Source of the DNA: Trileptium ribeirensis
Taxonomy: Eukaryota; Nematoda; Enoplea; Enoplida; Thoracostomopsidae
Length of the DNA: 64,000 bases
Direction: 5' to 3'
NCBI GenBank assembly: GCA_030248225.1
Contig: JASANE010018629.1
Span: forward strand, 31,312 to 95,311
Position 1 is the first letter of the stretch. Every line of letters begins with the position of its first letter. The notes under the pieces are model-generated. The model searched no databases and was not told where the DNA came from. It saw nothing but the letters and a program-made list of their open reading frames with translations. A program made the translations under genes and the position numbers. Below, piece after piece: positions 1-12,412 of the stretch.

Positions 1-228
1 CAATTAGGAATACCAACGAATCCATTTGTTGGGTTTATCCTTTCATCCCAACAGGTAAAGGATATTTCCAAATAACAGGAACTGTTGTTCACGGGCCACA
101 ATCCATTTCTATTCCAATTTAAGCGTGTGTCCAAAAATTCAATTTTCCATGTAGTATTTGAATGTACCCGAGAATATTCCTTTTGAGCGCGTGCTAATTC
201 TTCGGGCTTCCAAGGTGGTTGTTTCAAG
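1..228 (-). CDS. Internal exon of an unidentified gene, running off the left edge
   Basis: On the minus strand an acceptor (ATATTTCAG) ends at 229 and is followed by an uninterrupted reading frame of about 75 codons to the window edge. The first base completes a split codon. The peptide begins LKQPPWKPEELARAQKEYS and contains VHSNTTWKIEFLDTRLNW, a cysteine/tryptophan-rich stretch, and ends near NGFVGIPN. Two Asn-X-Ser/Thr sequons (SNTT, NNSS) and two cysteines suggest a secreted or Golgi-lumen domain, which is inference. I do not recognise the family. It has the same orientation as the GT11 gene but is 46 kb away, so they are probably separate genes. Confidence 0.5.
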
Positions 229-2259
229 CTGAAATATTAGAAATACATATCAGCTTAAATTAACTGTCAAAATTGTGCCATACTTGTATAAAAGACTATT
301 CAGGAAATAACAGCAGTTATTGCTTTTTTTTGGCCCCAAAAATCAACCGGATAGCATTGTTGAAATTATTGTTATATTATTTGGTTTTGTTGGGGGTAGG
401 GGTTGGATAGGGATTTTTTCTTATGTCGGCTATCGGAATTAAAAGGGTAGGTGATTCGTCACCGAAGAGTGTGCGGTTCGAGGCGTGGCCAGTAGAATGC
501 TGGTGGGACGCTTTGGTGGTGCGCCCTTTCTTTTCGTGAGCGGTACTAGTGCCTTATATTTTGCGAGGCGGCGCAATCCTGCTCGGCTCTACGTGCTCGA
601 GTTCCAGATATTTTGGCTACTGTTTATTATAACACGATAAAAGGTTAGGCACTGTTATCACAGTAGCTCGCTTGAGGCCGTACGCTTCGATAACCGCATC
701 AGAATAATCGTTAAGTTAAAGCTACCTAGTATTTGGCTTAGTCCTTAGCCCTAAGTTATAGCAACTAGTGATTGAGGGTTATACCTGAGCGAAAGTGATT
801 ATTAGGTTATCTGTTATATACATTATTGAAGCCCTTGTGGGTTGACACAATGACGCCGGACGGTAGCCACCGTGCGATATCTCAGTACCTCAACCTAAGC
901 CTTAGATTTTACACTAATACTGCCAGTTAATTTAAATACGCCGACACCGGAAGGCTGCCGAACCACGTTATTAAAACTGTACGGTAGCGGTTGACTACTG
1001 TGCAGCTGAAGTTTCTCAGTCCTGGCCTTGACTGCCTGATCTCAGGATGGTGTAACAAGTGGTAATATAGTCAGACTTTTCTTGTAGGGGGGCAAGCAAA
1101 ATTACGGTAATGCAAATTTGTCGAGCTTACAGTTAATAGTCAAGTTCGGTTCACCTGGAACTTTAAATAGACACTCAAGTATAGCACGCTATCTGAAAAT
1201 GTCGATTTATGCAGTACAAATATTTAAGTTGCACGATTATACAGACTTGATCATAATTTTTTATGGAGTTCTGTAATTACACCAACTCGAGATAAAAATG
1301 TAGAATTTCTGCAATTCCAGAATTTTACAGACAAATTCTACAAATTTTACAAAAAATTCTACAAATTTTACAAAAAATTATTTTTCCCAAGATTGCAGGC
1401 TCGATATAATTTATGTGTCCTGGGTACGTATATGTTTTAGTTTTGAATGTGATTTTGTTTATCAGTCTCATGGGAGAGTTCGTAGTAATTTCTAATACGC
1501 CGTGCTGTCATGTAATGTTTCTTTTGTGCTGAAGGCAACGCGTAGCTATCGACCGTAGGCACAGTGCAACGTTTTACTACATTACTACGACTTTACACCG
1601 GTGGAACATTATTAATGTACAAAAGTATTGGGACAACAGCATGTGTCTATTCGAAAAACTGTTTGCGCCTGCTCGATATGCAAGTGTTTTGACGGCGAGA
1701 TTTTCAGTTGACCTAACAGGCTGGTAGTGTGTGATCCTAGTTCACTTCCTATGGGATTATTATACAAACACACAATTGACATAAACGTGTGTATTTTCTT
1801 ACGGTTACACTCGCTGTATGATTAGTGTTCCTGTAATTAGCTTGCGTGAGCACCTTTACGATGATTTAACAGACGTCACTGCGTATATGTATGTATATAT
1901 AAACCAACACATCAGTGATCTGATACTCTGATGAAATGTTTTGTCCAGAGGTGCGATCGATTTTTTGTTGCCTGTTATTAGAACTTTATTGCAATGCTTG
2001 TATTACTGAGAATTCTCTGTAAGACAAGTTGGACCTGTTAGAGGGTCGTTGTTCAAAATTTGATTTGTATTGGCATTTAAAATACGTATTATCTTAATAA
2101 ATAAGTTATTAATAGAGCAAACCTAAACTGTTTTCGATCGGTTATTCTATTCCATTACGAAAGATTGTTGGTTTACTGGTTCTATTTTATCATTGCCTGG
2201 GTGGGCTGTGTCGAATATAGAGTACTAATAATAGCTTGACAGCATATCTGAAATAATTA
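229..2259. other. Non-coding stretch with diverged repeat traces
   Basis: No supportable reading frame was seen. A short motif around 845-880 (GACGCCGGACGGTAGCC) recurs in altered form at about 3300-3330 (GACGCTGGACGGTAGCC), so pieces of one repeat family probably lie on both sides of the LTR-like block. A small A/T-rich tandem repeat (ACAAATTCTACAAATTTT) sits at about 1328-1380. Confidence 0.4.
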
Positions 2260-3200
2260 GCAAAATGTTAATTGGATTTCAAAACCGCTTTGGACTGGCA
2301 TTAAGTTGGTCGAAGCTCAGAGTATTTAAGACAGCACTCGTTCTGCTCGAGGCCTCACTTTAGTTCGACAGTCAGAGAGTTTGAATGTTGTTGCTTAGCC
2401 TCACTTCAATTGTTCGTCAGTCCTATTCGTTAGTTATTGCGCGACAGTTTAGAGTTTTGTTCGTTGGTTGGACGTTCTCTAGTATTTCTTGTATGGTTAT
2501 GATATGTCAGTTCTATATTGTGGTTTGGACTTTGTGGAGGTATTAACTGGTTACTTCTGTGTCCTAGCGGCTTAAAAAGTTCGGACATTAGCACGCTTGT
2601 TTTACGGTACAGAGGCATGCCTACTTATCGATTATTTGTGCAAGCTGCATCTTGGCATTCTAGTATTCGGTGATTATAGCGGACAGTCACGCGGTTTGTG
2701 GACATTAAGGCGGTACAAAGATTTCCTGTGAAGAATTAAGGATAGACACTGCGGCATAATGATGAGTGTTAAAGAGCATGTGCTCGCTTTTGCGAAATTT
2801 TAACAAATAATTGTCTTTTGTGTTTGAAGATTTTACAGATTGGTCAGTGAATTTTCTGTTGGGGATTTTGTACATGTGTACTTTACTCATCATTTCAATA
2901 TGAGTTATTTGTTTTGAACCGCAGTATATACTTATATAGTGATTATTGTATTACGCCGCGCACACCACACTTCTTTTGCTGACAATAGACAGAGTGGAAC
3001 TGTTTGTGTATACACGCATAGACAGTGTTAGCATCATAACTTAGAGGCCAGGCTCAGAGTTTAATTCGAGTATTTTTGAGGCATTCATTTGACTTAAGTG
3101 GTACATTTGAATTAAGCGTCAGAGTTCATCATTTTCGTAACGACAGTCGGACATTCCCGAAAGTCCAGAGTGTTGAATTCACCATAAAACCCTACCGTGC
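2260..3200 (+). repeat. LTR-like dispersed repeat, copy 1
   Basis: About 900 bp here is closely similar, in inverted orientation, to 59.3-60.15 kb. Shared landmarks include GTATTTAAG followed about 40 bp later by TTCGACAGTCAGAGAG, then CCTAGCGGCTTAAA, GGACAGTCACGCGG, CATTAAGGCGGTACAAAG, and finally GTCCAGAGTGTTGAATTC near 3160. This copy has roughly 200 bp of extra sequence (about 2940-3140) absent from the other. The conserved TATA-like box and downstream CAGTC initiator-like motif fit a Pol II promoter in an LTR, but no gag/pol coding or target duplication was seen, so the class is uncertain. Confidence 0.55.
2322..2380 (+). promoter_or_regulatory. Candidate core promoter in the LTR-like repeat
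   Basis: GTATTTAAG at about 2322-2330 is a TATA-like box, and TTCGACAGTCAGAGAG about 40 bp downstream resembles an initiator. Both are conserved in the inverted copy near 59.98 kb while surrounding bases differ. Function is inferred. Confidence 0.3.
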
Positions 3201-3691
3201 GACTGTTCTTCGTTACAATGGTTTTAGGATTTCTCGAGGTGGTTATTCGAATCCTCACCCCTTACTCAACCGGTCTACTTAACAATAGTGCGCCCCACAC
3301 CGATGACGCTGGACGGTAGCCGCCGACATGTTAGCACTACTAAATTTATTCGAGACCCACCTGCACTCTCGCCCTGGTTACCACTCACTCGACACAAAGG
3401 GGCCGAAGTTTTAAAATATTACTAATCCTAAGTTATTTGTTCTATCGCCCCTACTATAGTTCTTATTGCTACTTGTTCACAATTTTATAAGGAAAGCTAG
3501 TACTAAGTAAAATAATATTGGAAATGTGAGTACTTATTTGTTTTAACCCAATTGCATTCAGGTACCTGCTTGAGAGAAGCGGAGAAACTATACGCTCAGT
3601 AATAAATTATAAAATAGTTATACTTGTAAATATTTTCTCTCCGGAAGTTAAATCGCTGTCTCAAACCATACAATGGCAAGAAATTCACGTC

Positions 3692-4811
3692 ATGTTACAA
3701 TACAATACACGAACAGTCACCCAAAAGCAAAGCTCAACACAGTCTTTGCGGCGCCAATCAGCGACATCACAGAACACGTCATTTACACCTCCGGCGACGG
3801 ACCATTGCGCTGAGTGTAATCGTGAAGACGGCAGCAATTCCTTCGAGTGCGACCTCTGTGGGTGTTCGATTCATTTCGTATATACATTGATAGACAAACA
3901 CGATGTTCACCGAAACGAAATTCCTCACGTAGTAGTGGTCTGTACAAACTGTTTAGAATTTGCGCGCAACCACCGTCTATGTCGCCAATCACAACAGCCT
4001 GAAACAGTGCAAGATCACACCACCGCAGAGTCCCATCGATTACAAAAATTGGAAGCCCAAATAGAATCTTTTACGACTGCTGTCGACAAACTTGCCACAT
4101 CAGCAGCTGAATCAGCCGCCTCCGTCAACGACCTGAAAGAATCGTATCAATCATCGTTATCTTCAGAATCGTTGTCAGCGAACGAAACTAGCGCGCATCC
4201 GCTGACCCACAAACATGGCTCAGATTAAGCAAAACGTTAGATATGGCGGGCGTGTTGTTTGCTCTACACAGCCATCCGATGACGAAGATGCTAGACGTCG
4301 CAGATGCATCGTTATTAAAGGTCTAGCAGAAAGGGGATACGACATGGCAGACGCTAGCAACATCTGTATAAAGCTTGACCCGTCCGTCCAGATCCAGGAA
4401 GTTTTTGCGACTTGGCGTCTACGATCAATCGTCCACCAATCGAACAACAAATCATGGACCCCGACTCTTGAATGTACGACTATCCTCCTCGACAGTTGCT
4501 CGATCAATCCTACAAAACGCATGAAAACTCAAGGACTACGAAGGGTTGGAGAAAATATTTATCCGCAGGTCAATGACGAACAGGGAACTGAGAGAGCAAA
4601 CTGCGCTCCGACGCAAACATACGAGCTTAATTCAGCTCAACGCGAAAATATGCAGAACGCCCCTCACTACGTGGTTGTAAAAGAAAAACTGGTTGCCTTC
4701 AAAAACTGCACAAGAAACGATCCGGGACGCGTAGTAGGCGGCAGATCTAATAACATAAACTACGATTTCGTTGAGGCTAACGGTAAGATTAAGGTTCACG
4801 TAAACTTTTAA
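3692..4811 (+). pseudogene. LINE A ORF1: PHD-like zinc finger, coiled coil, C-terminal domain
   Basis: The first frame (3692-4228, 178 codons) carries a zinc-finger pattern, CAEC ... CDLCGCSIHF ... VVCTNC, spaced like a PHD finger. It is followed by a heptad-like stretch (RLQKLEAQIESFTTAVDKL) that is probably a coiled coil. A +1 shift near 4215-4228 moves the reading into a second frame (to the stop at 4809-4811), which begins near the shift with RRRRCIVIKGLAERGYD. This resembles the RNA-binding central domain of CR1/L2-type ORF1 proteins. ORF1 proteins of this kind bind element RNA. This copy is frameshifted and presumably inactive. Confidence 0.75.
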
Positions 4812-4861
4812 TCGGGACACTACCAAATCCACCAATTCCTAAGCTGACAAAATGTAAATAC

Positions 4862-5528
4862 TTGAATGCGCGAAGCCTTTGCAACAAGCTTTCAGATCTA
4901 GACGTTATGCTAGCATCGAGATCTCACTCAGTAATTGCAGTTTGTGAAACTTGGCTACATGATCGCCTCCCAGACGGCTTGCTTTCTTGTTCAGAGCACT
5001 GTGTCTTTAGAAACGACAGAGTTTTACACGGAGGCGGAGTTGCAATCTATGTTTATAAGTTTCTTAAGTGTGCTTCGGTGCTAAATTTCCCTGAACAATT
5101 TCGTCTTGTAGAATGTATAACAGTGGACACATTTCTATCCGTGAAAACTCTAGTCGCGTGCATAAACCGCCCACCCAGCTGCACTCCAGAACAAAATGCA
5201 TTGCTGTACTCATTCACATCTCATGCATGTAACGTTTCATGGCCCGTCATTGTAGTGGGAGACTTTTAATCTCCCTGACATTGATTGGTGTAGAAACATA
5301 GTACCTGTAGCACCCGAGTACGAATTATTTTATACTATGGTTCTCGAATCTAGTCTCACTCAGTTAGTAAATTTTCCTACACGCGGAACAAAGACACTAG
5401 ATCTACTTCTTACGAACTCCCCGCGGCATGTCGCGCGCGTCGAATGTTCCGAGAATTTTGTAAATTCAGATCATTTCTCTACTGATTTCATGATAGCCAC
5501 CGCCGCAAATCCAATCAAATTTCGCTAA
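4862..5528 (+). pseudogene. LINE A ORF2 endonuclease domain
   Basis: The frame opens with MNARSLCNKLSDLDVML, the N-terminal motif of AP-endonuclease-type LINE nucleases. It continues with AVCETWL, GGGVAIYV and VVGDF (catalytic Asp region), then breaks near 5268. In the next frame TLDLLLTNSP and NSDHF (the His-containing end motif) follow. These are the standard conserved blocks of the domain that nicks target DNA for target-primed reverse transcription. The frameshift between them means the copy is not functional as it stands. Confidence 0.8.
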
Positions 5529-5649
5529 AAGACAACTTTCGACTTTAAAAATGCAAACTTTAAAAATCTCAACGACTTTCTTATTTCAATTGACTGGGAC
5601 TCATTATTACACGCTGTCATTAATGTAAATGATAAATGGTTCATGTTTT

Positions 5650-7600
5650 ATAATATAATGTTATATGCATGTGATATATGTACCCAAACGAATCATACCG
5701 TACTGGAAAAACAAAACTTGCCCGAAATATATAAAAAAACTTCATCGTAATAAATTAGTGCTGTGGAAATTACGAAAACAATCAGGAGACATGTCAGAGT
5801 ATAGAAGAGCTGCCAAGAATGACAAACAAGCCGTTAGGAAACTAAGAGTAAGAGAAGAAAAAGATCTTAGATTCTGGAAACCCAAATGCTATGTACAGTT
5901 ACGTAAAAACGCGTAGCTCAACAGCGACTGTCATAAGTGCACTGAAACTGCCAAGTGGAGAAATTGCTACGGACGATCTAACTAGATCGGAAATCCTAGC
6001 GAACGCCTTTCAAGGCACCTATTCAATCTCCGATACACTTTTCCAACGTTTACAAATAGCATCGCTCATCAGTTGACGTGGGTGTCGTTTACGCCTTACG
6101 ATGTTCAATTATGTATAACAGAGTTAAGGCCTAAACATACCCATGCCCCAGATACCTTCACGTAGTTCTTTTTGCGCAAAGCAAAAGACGCAACCAGTAT
6201 TCCACTCGCGCACATTTTCGAGCAGTCCTTTGTCACTGGTTGCGTACCCGATGTCATCAGAATATATAAAGAAGGAGATCCCACGGACCCATTAAATTAC
6301 CATCCGGTGTCCCTGGTCTCAAATTGCTGCAAAATCATGGAACTGAACATTAATAAGTGCCCGCCAAATCACGTCAAAACACCAAATATTTTATCTCAAA
6401 ATCAACATGGATTTATCTCTAAACGGTCCACTAGCACTGAATTAATCGAGAGTGTCTGGGACTAGGCAAACGATATGCACAAAAATCTGTCAGTAGACGT
6501 AGCTTATATCGATTTCGCGAAGGCATTTGACGCCGTTTCTCACAACAAAACTCGTGTATAAACTCTCGTACATTGGAATATCTGGTAAATATCTAGCTTG
6601 GTTAAACAGCTTTTTATCAAATAGGAAGTTTCGGATTAAAATGAACAACAGCTATTCCAACTACAAATCCGTTCTATCTGGTGTTCCTCAAGGCAGTGTC
6701 CTTGGACCAACATTATTCAAGTTATATATTAATGATTTAATTGATTATGTTAAAATATGCTCTAACGTTAACATAAAGTTGTTTGTCGATTATGTTAAAT
6801 TATACATAAAGATCCCAGAAGAAAACAGCCAAATTGCTAAAAATAATATAAAATGCACTAAACCGACTTTCGCAGTGGTCAGAAAAGTGGCAACTTACGA
6901 TTTCGGTTTCAAAATGTCAATTTTTGCACATAGGACGTAAACACTCACATTTTTCATACACCCTATCAGGAAACACTACACCACACGACGAAATCTTTCG
7001 CGATCTCGGGGTATCAATCACTAAATACTTAAAATTCAAGCATCATTGCAGAAATATAGTGAGCAAAGCATACCGAATATCTTATATACTTTTCCATTGT
7101 TTCTTAACTTCTGATATTGAAGTACTCCGTCGTGCATATGTTACATATGTTTGGCCAATACTAGAATACGCGTCTCCCGTTTGGTCACCTGTATATTCCG
7201 GGGATATCGATATCATAGAGCGCGTCCAGCGCTAGTACACAAGGCGTCTATATGATCGTTACGCGCTGACTGCAGCGCAGTACAATGAAAGACTAATATT
7301 TCTTGATCTAGAGCCACTTGAGCTAAGGAGACTACATTTCGACCTTATCGCAATTTTCAAATTTATCAACAATGAATACGATTCAATTTTAAAACTATCC
7401 CTATTTCCGAAATGCGAACCCGTCGCCACAATTGCAGGATATAATACCCTGCGTTCAGAACCAACGTACTGCACCATATATTTCCAATGCGAGAAATAAA
7501 ATATTGTAATGCCTTACCATCAACAATAGACGGAATACCTTTAATTACGGCTTCAAGTTCAAAATTGTTTAAAACACTATTAGGTACACTCTCAGCAGCA
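5650..7600 (+). pseudogene. LINE A ORF2 reverse transcriptase and C-terminal region
   Basis: Reverse-transcriptase blocks occur in order across several frames: LRKAKDATSIPLAHIFEQSF, GDPTDPLNYHPVSLVSNC, KRSTSTELIESV, VAYIDFAKAFDAVSHN (palm motif A), LSGVPQGSVLGPTLF (motif B) and KLFVDYVKLYIKI (motif C). Motif C should be F-A-D-D; here it reads F-V-D-Y, so one catalytic aspartate is lost. The C-terminal signature LEYASPVWSPVYSGDIDIIE and LDLEPLELRRLHFDL follows to about 7480. Multiple stops and shifts confirm a dead copy. Confidence 0.85.
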
Positions 7601-7699
7601 TAAAACCATTATAAACAAAAACAAAAATCAGTAAGAGTAGCTAGGTCATCACATATAACCAGAATAAACAAAACTAAATCGCAAGATCAGAGCGCTTCC

Positions 7700-8480
7700 G
7701 AGACGTCACCACACTAGTCGAGATCTAAACTGCGACTGACTAGTAATTGAAAAACAACCTAAGATGAACATAGCTAATGAACATAATTAATGACAATTAT
7801 GCAAATTAGGAACAGAAAAAAAATAATTTAAAATTTTTGAAATTTTAGGAATTTTGAAACTTGGGGAAACATATAATAATGCTTTAAGTGTAAAAAATAA
7901 AAATTGGTAATTTAGCCTCGAAAATCCCTTGTTAGCCTACTAAACTACGGACAATTACGGCAAAATAGTCAGATGATGACGCTAAAAATAAATAAGAAAT
8001 ATAGCTACGTACTTACTTTAATTACTACAATAAAAATTTATTGACATCTTGAGGTTAAAACAGGAAATAGATTTTAAAGAATTAAAAGGATTAAAATTTA
8101 GAACAATTTTGCAGAATAAATACTACGACAGCGCATGCTGGAAATATACTGATAACCCTGGAAAATTTAGGAAGAATATTTGATATCTAGATAATTTCAT
8201 TCGCAAAGTTGCCAGTTCCATTGAGCCTACTCCTGGTAAACAACATTGCAAATCTTGGTTCGCGGGATACAGTCTTCCCAATGCAGTTAAATGCCCCATA
8301 AACTCCTTTCCCAATTTTTATAAGACTCTCGTGAACCATGATCACAAATTGCAATAAATCAATTGTAGGACATGGAGAATGCTCTTGAACTACGTGACCT
8401 CTGCAAGCCTTGTTTTTTATTGACTCTGACTTTGAACTCCTCTTCGCTAACTTTCTCCGTACAATAACAATAGCGACCAT
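7700..8480. other. Non-coding stretch
   Basis: A/T-rich sequence without convincing coding signal. A 97-codon minus-strand frame (8187-8480) has no recognisable domain and is treated as chance. Confidence 0.4.
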
Positions 8481-8725
8481 TTTATTGCAAATATTGACAA
8501 TACGTGCTCACAGATGAGAGAGGTTTATTCTCCTGAGGCCCAACACCCCACCTCGAGCGCCTCTCTATCCGCTTACTCTGGAGGGTAGCCTGATCCTCCT
8601 GACGAACACCCCTCGCCGACCAGGCGCATCGGCACTTCTGGGAAGGAGCTTTTCCTGAGCACCCGCTATCCTCACTGGTACTCATTACTTTGTACATGCA
8701 TGGTCTTGGCCCGCGTCGTGCCTGA
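8480..8725. other. G+C-rich island of unknown origin
   Basis: About 240 bp is clearly richer in G+C than its surroundings (for example CCCACCTCGAGCGCCTC and CGCCGACCAGGCGCATCGG). On the minus strand a 71-codon frame crosses it and an AATAAA lies at its downstream side. It may be part of a dispersed repeat or an exon; I cannot assign it. Confidence 0.3.
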
Positions 8726-10755
8726 CACTATATGCAGAATCTGTGAAAATTATCGAATTATCAAAATGATTGGCTTATCTTCAGTTCACACTGCTAAGCA
8801 AATTCCAGTTCAATAAGAAAAATTATATCTAAAAATTAGAAGATTTTTAGTTGGACTAATTTTTTAATAATGAAATACTTAATATGCGAGTTGGTACATA
8901 CTGTATGATGTTTGTCTGTAGTTTGAGGTTGCATATGGTTCCAGAGCCAGATTGCTATATTGGAGATGACTGTGAGAATATGTGACAATATATCGGTTAA
9001 TACTTATGACCTGCTGGTGCTCCGTAATAGATTTTCACCAAAGCCCATTGTTTATAGCGAGTCAAGAATCGTTTGTGTTACAAACCCGACAGTAAGACTA
9101 CACTACAAAATGTTTATTTTATAAATATTGGTAAAGTTTCAAGCGGGTATTATCCATTAGCTCTACTTTGTTTTTATGTACTTTTTATCTGATTTCTCAA
9201 CGTCTGGTAAAACATTGGTTTTGTGACATTAGCTGTTCTCTATTGGTACCAACACTGATGCTAAACCATGAAATTTAGAGCGAACAGAAAAGAATTTGAC
9301 CGATATTTTGCGATTGTAGAAATGTTCAAATTATGGCAAATACTTAGTAATTCGACTTCAGCTTTGTAAAGTGACTCTTGGAAGACATGAATGCCTTAAA
9401 TTTTCGATGTTTAACCAAATGTCGATAAATTAAAGACTTTCAAAATGTAACAAAAACAATTTAATGGTATTAAATTTTAACGCATAGGTATCCATATGAG
9501 GCCGGGAGTGACTCTCGACGGCAAGACATATTTTACCACCATGTATGGAGGGTGAGTACACCATCATGAGCCGAAATCAGTAAAGATATATAATTGCGAC
9601 AGAGTCACAAGAATTCGGAACATTTTTTCTGCAAAAATGAGATATGGCAAAAATTGGGGAAAATTCTGGCTAAATTGAAAAAGTTTAGAGTTTCTAAAAA
9701 ATTTTAGAATTTACTCATTCTTATTTACCGCATCCACTCCCGCGGACTACCCCTCACGCCTGAACCATCTACACCTCGCTTTACTCTGATCGAATTCCTA
9801 CGCCTACTTTTCCTTGTACACCTAATATCTAGCGACAACACGAGGTGCAGTGCAATAAGAGTAGACTGAACACATTTCTGTAGTAATCGTAGAACGACGT
9901 TGTATTAGTAAATGCAGATGATATATGTTCCACAAAACGTTTACATTTTAGAAATATGAAAGCAGTGAAACAAAAAGTTTTGAAAAATTTCATTACATCT
10001 GTGAGCAATACCACTTAACTTCATAGCTAGGACTGAACAATCGACTTCAAGTTATTATTTTTACGTTTCAAATGTAAAAGTTGTCGGTGGATTCGCAGGT
10101 TATTTAGGGAGTTTCCTCTACCAAAACCGTCCAAAAATTCCCTACAATTGTTCCTAGCCCCCATCAGACCAAAATAATCGCGCTTCATAGAGTTTTGTTT
10201 ATTACTCGCTGCTTCCCCTTTTATTTAGTTTTATTCCTTATTAGTGCTCTAAATCCTTATAAACTAACATAATTTGCATAAAAGTTCCTTCGTTTGGCCC
10301 GCTAGCTAACCCACAATTATGTTTCAAGATTTTTAGTTTTATTGTTATGTGGTTGATTACGAGAATTCTGGCGATCAGCGCTGAAAAATTTCCTCCAGTT
10401 GCAACTACTCAGTAGCTATGCTAATTTTTTGTATCCTAGGTATATTCGTATATGGCGGCGACATAGTATTTTTCGGTGCGTAAAAATTAGGTTTAGTTTA
10501 AATGAATTTATGTGTGACGATTAACGGCTTTTAAGGGATTCTTTCCAGATTGTTTTGACAGACACGAGAATTTCCTGAACTGGAGCATTTTATGGTGTTT
10601 GGCTTATTGTTTTGAATTCTACGATTGTTGCGACGATTACCAGAAATAAGAGGCACTTCACACTAAAGTAAAAGAATATTACCTTATATTGTTTATGTCA
10701 GTCACAATCTGAAAAGCAGTTCTCACTGCAGAGCTGTAGCTACACAAGTATACCG
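8726..10755. other. Non-coding stretch
   Basis: No supportable gene, RNA or structured repeat was recognised in these 2 kb. Short frames (for example 9829-10014 minus) have no domain features. Confidence 0.4.
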
Positions 10756-10757
10756 GG

Positions 10758-10782
10758 CTAAATATATATATATATATATATT
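10758..10782. repeat. (TA)n microsatellite
   Basis: About ten uninterrupted TA dinucleotides immediately upstream of the LINE 3' fragment. Confidence 0.9.
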
Positions 10783-10788
10783 AATCCG

Positions 10789-11240
10789 ATGTTTTGTGAC
10801 CGATATCGACCGTGTTTAGTTACGGTTCTACATCACATATGTATGACCAGTACTGGAGTATATTTACGCCGTTTATTCACCAGACTAAGATGGGCAAACG
10901 TACCTTATAAGGATCGGCTCAGTATTTTATATGTTGAGCCGCTTGAATTACGTCTACTTTGTCTCGATCTTACTATGGCCTACAAAGTTTTAAATTCAGA
11001 TACTGATGCCTGCAAATACCTGTTGGAGACGTCAGGCGTATCGCAAACGTGTTAACACTCACGGAAACTAATAAGAAAGAATTTCAAACCGAATGTCTTA
11101 AAACATTCTTTCCGAGTCCGGGTAATCAATGCTTGGAATTTGTTACCGGAACCTATTGGTAATGCTCATCCGCTCTCCTAACCGTAGATCATTCTAATTT
11201 CGCTTGAAAAATGTAGACTTGTCGCAATTTCTGCACTACG
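10789..11240 (+). pseudogene. 3' fragment of a CR1/L2-like LINE (copy D)
   Basis: The frame from 10789 encodes YKDRLSILYVEPLELRLLCL followed by DLTMAYKVLNSD, matching the ORF2 C-terminal signature seen in copies A and B (LEPLELRR...). After a frameshift near 11050 the typical tail FRVRVINAWNLLPEPIGN appears. Only the last ~150 codons are present, as expected from 5' truncation during target-primed reverse transcription or from later deletion. Confidence 0.75.
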
Positions 11241-11259
11241 ATAGGAATATGCGATCAGT

Positions 11260-12275
11260 TCTGAGGTAGTCTCTCAAGCCTTCGTAATCCTATCAAAAAT
11301 TCCGTCGAAATACAAAATGTTGTTATCTATTTTCGTGTAACTTTTTAGTGCATAGTAAGGTGCATGTCGGACCTAAACAGTGACTTTCAAATAATTTTTT
11401 TCAAAGATCCTACTTTTATATAATTCGCAAATGCTACATGCATCTCTTCGTGCAGGTGCTATTTAGTGTTATCACCATTATATATTCCTTTCAAATTGTG
11501 ATCAGTTGTAAGTGGCTCTATACCCTTTCTGATCTTATCTGTTTATTTACCTCATGTCAGTCTATTATTTTTGTATAACAGGATCTTTCATCTGGTCTAT
11601 ATTTCACATGGAGTGTGAGTATGGACAATGCATAACAGTTCTGTGTAATAAAGCTGTCTTGACCATTAATAAGTCAAGTCAGAGTCAAAGTTTATTGAAC
11701 ATCAAGATTACGTGCATACTGATATACATGACACAATGAAATAGAATAATAAATTTGAAGTGTGAATATGCAGCAACCAAGAATGTTCAATAAAAAGTTT
11801 AGAAAGTGAGACGAGTCCTACTCTTACATATAACCTAAATTCCAGTTATAATACAGATATCGATTCAAGTTGTCTTTTTCTAACTGATTCTTAAAAGTTC
11901 TTAAATTCGCTGAACATATGTTGTTGTTGTTATTTAATTAACTTCCAAATAAAATCTGGGTTTATGTAGCCTTAAAGTAATTAAGCCGTAGAAAATGTTA
12001 TAGTGGCAAATAATTCAGTAGAAAATAGATAGTGTCAACCATCGTTCCTGTGTCGAGTGAGAATTATCCGTTTCGAGCTTATTAGGTACTAGTTCAGTCC
12101 TAGAGACATTAATTAAATGCAAATTTTGATAATTATCCAGGGTGCCTAAATGTAAAAGAATAAAAGCAGAACTTGTGATATTTTAGCTGATAAGCCGACA
12201 TGGAATACATCCATCGCTACGTGATCGCTTGAAATTTTTACATGAAAATCAGTATTAGGTGTTCCGGCAAGATTT
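11260..12275. other. Non-coding stretch
   Basis: A/T-rich, without recognised genes; one 61-codon plus-strand frame (11554-11739) has no domain signature. Confidence 0.4.
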
Positions 12276-12412
12276 AACCCAATTACATTCAGATTGAAGA
12301 ACAAAAACGAATAGACGTACTGGTGCGGTACACCTACAACTACTATATATAATTCGAAATCCGATTAACAACTTCAGAAGGCTTGGCTACATCAACCTCG
12401 TAACGTCAATCT

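Larger units (their letters stand above)
3543..7690 (+). mobile_element. Decayed CR1/L2-like LINE, copy A
   Basis: This is a nearly full-length non-LTR retrotransposon with ORF1 (about 3692-4811) and ORF2 (about 4862-7600), both broken by frameshifts and stops. The 5' end is placed where TTTAACCCAATTGCATTCAG begins, because LINE copy B starts with almost the same 20-mer at about 12.28 kb. ORF2 has an apurinic-like endonuclease and a reverse transcriptase in the usual order. No RNase H domain was seen. The 3' end is approximate; no poly-A tail is evident. Confidence 0.85.

Noticed and set aside
4220..4522. 100-codon minus-strand frame
   Set aside because: Antisense shadow of LINE A ORF1.
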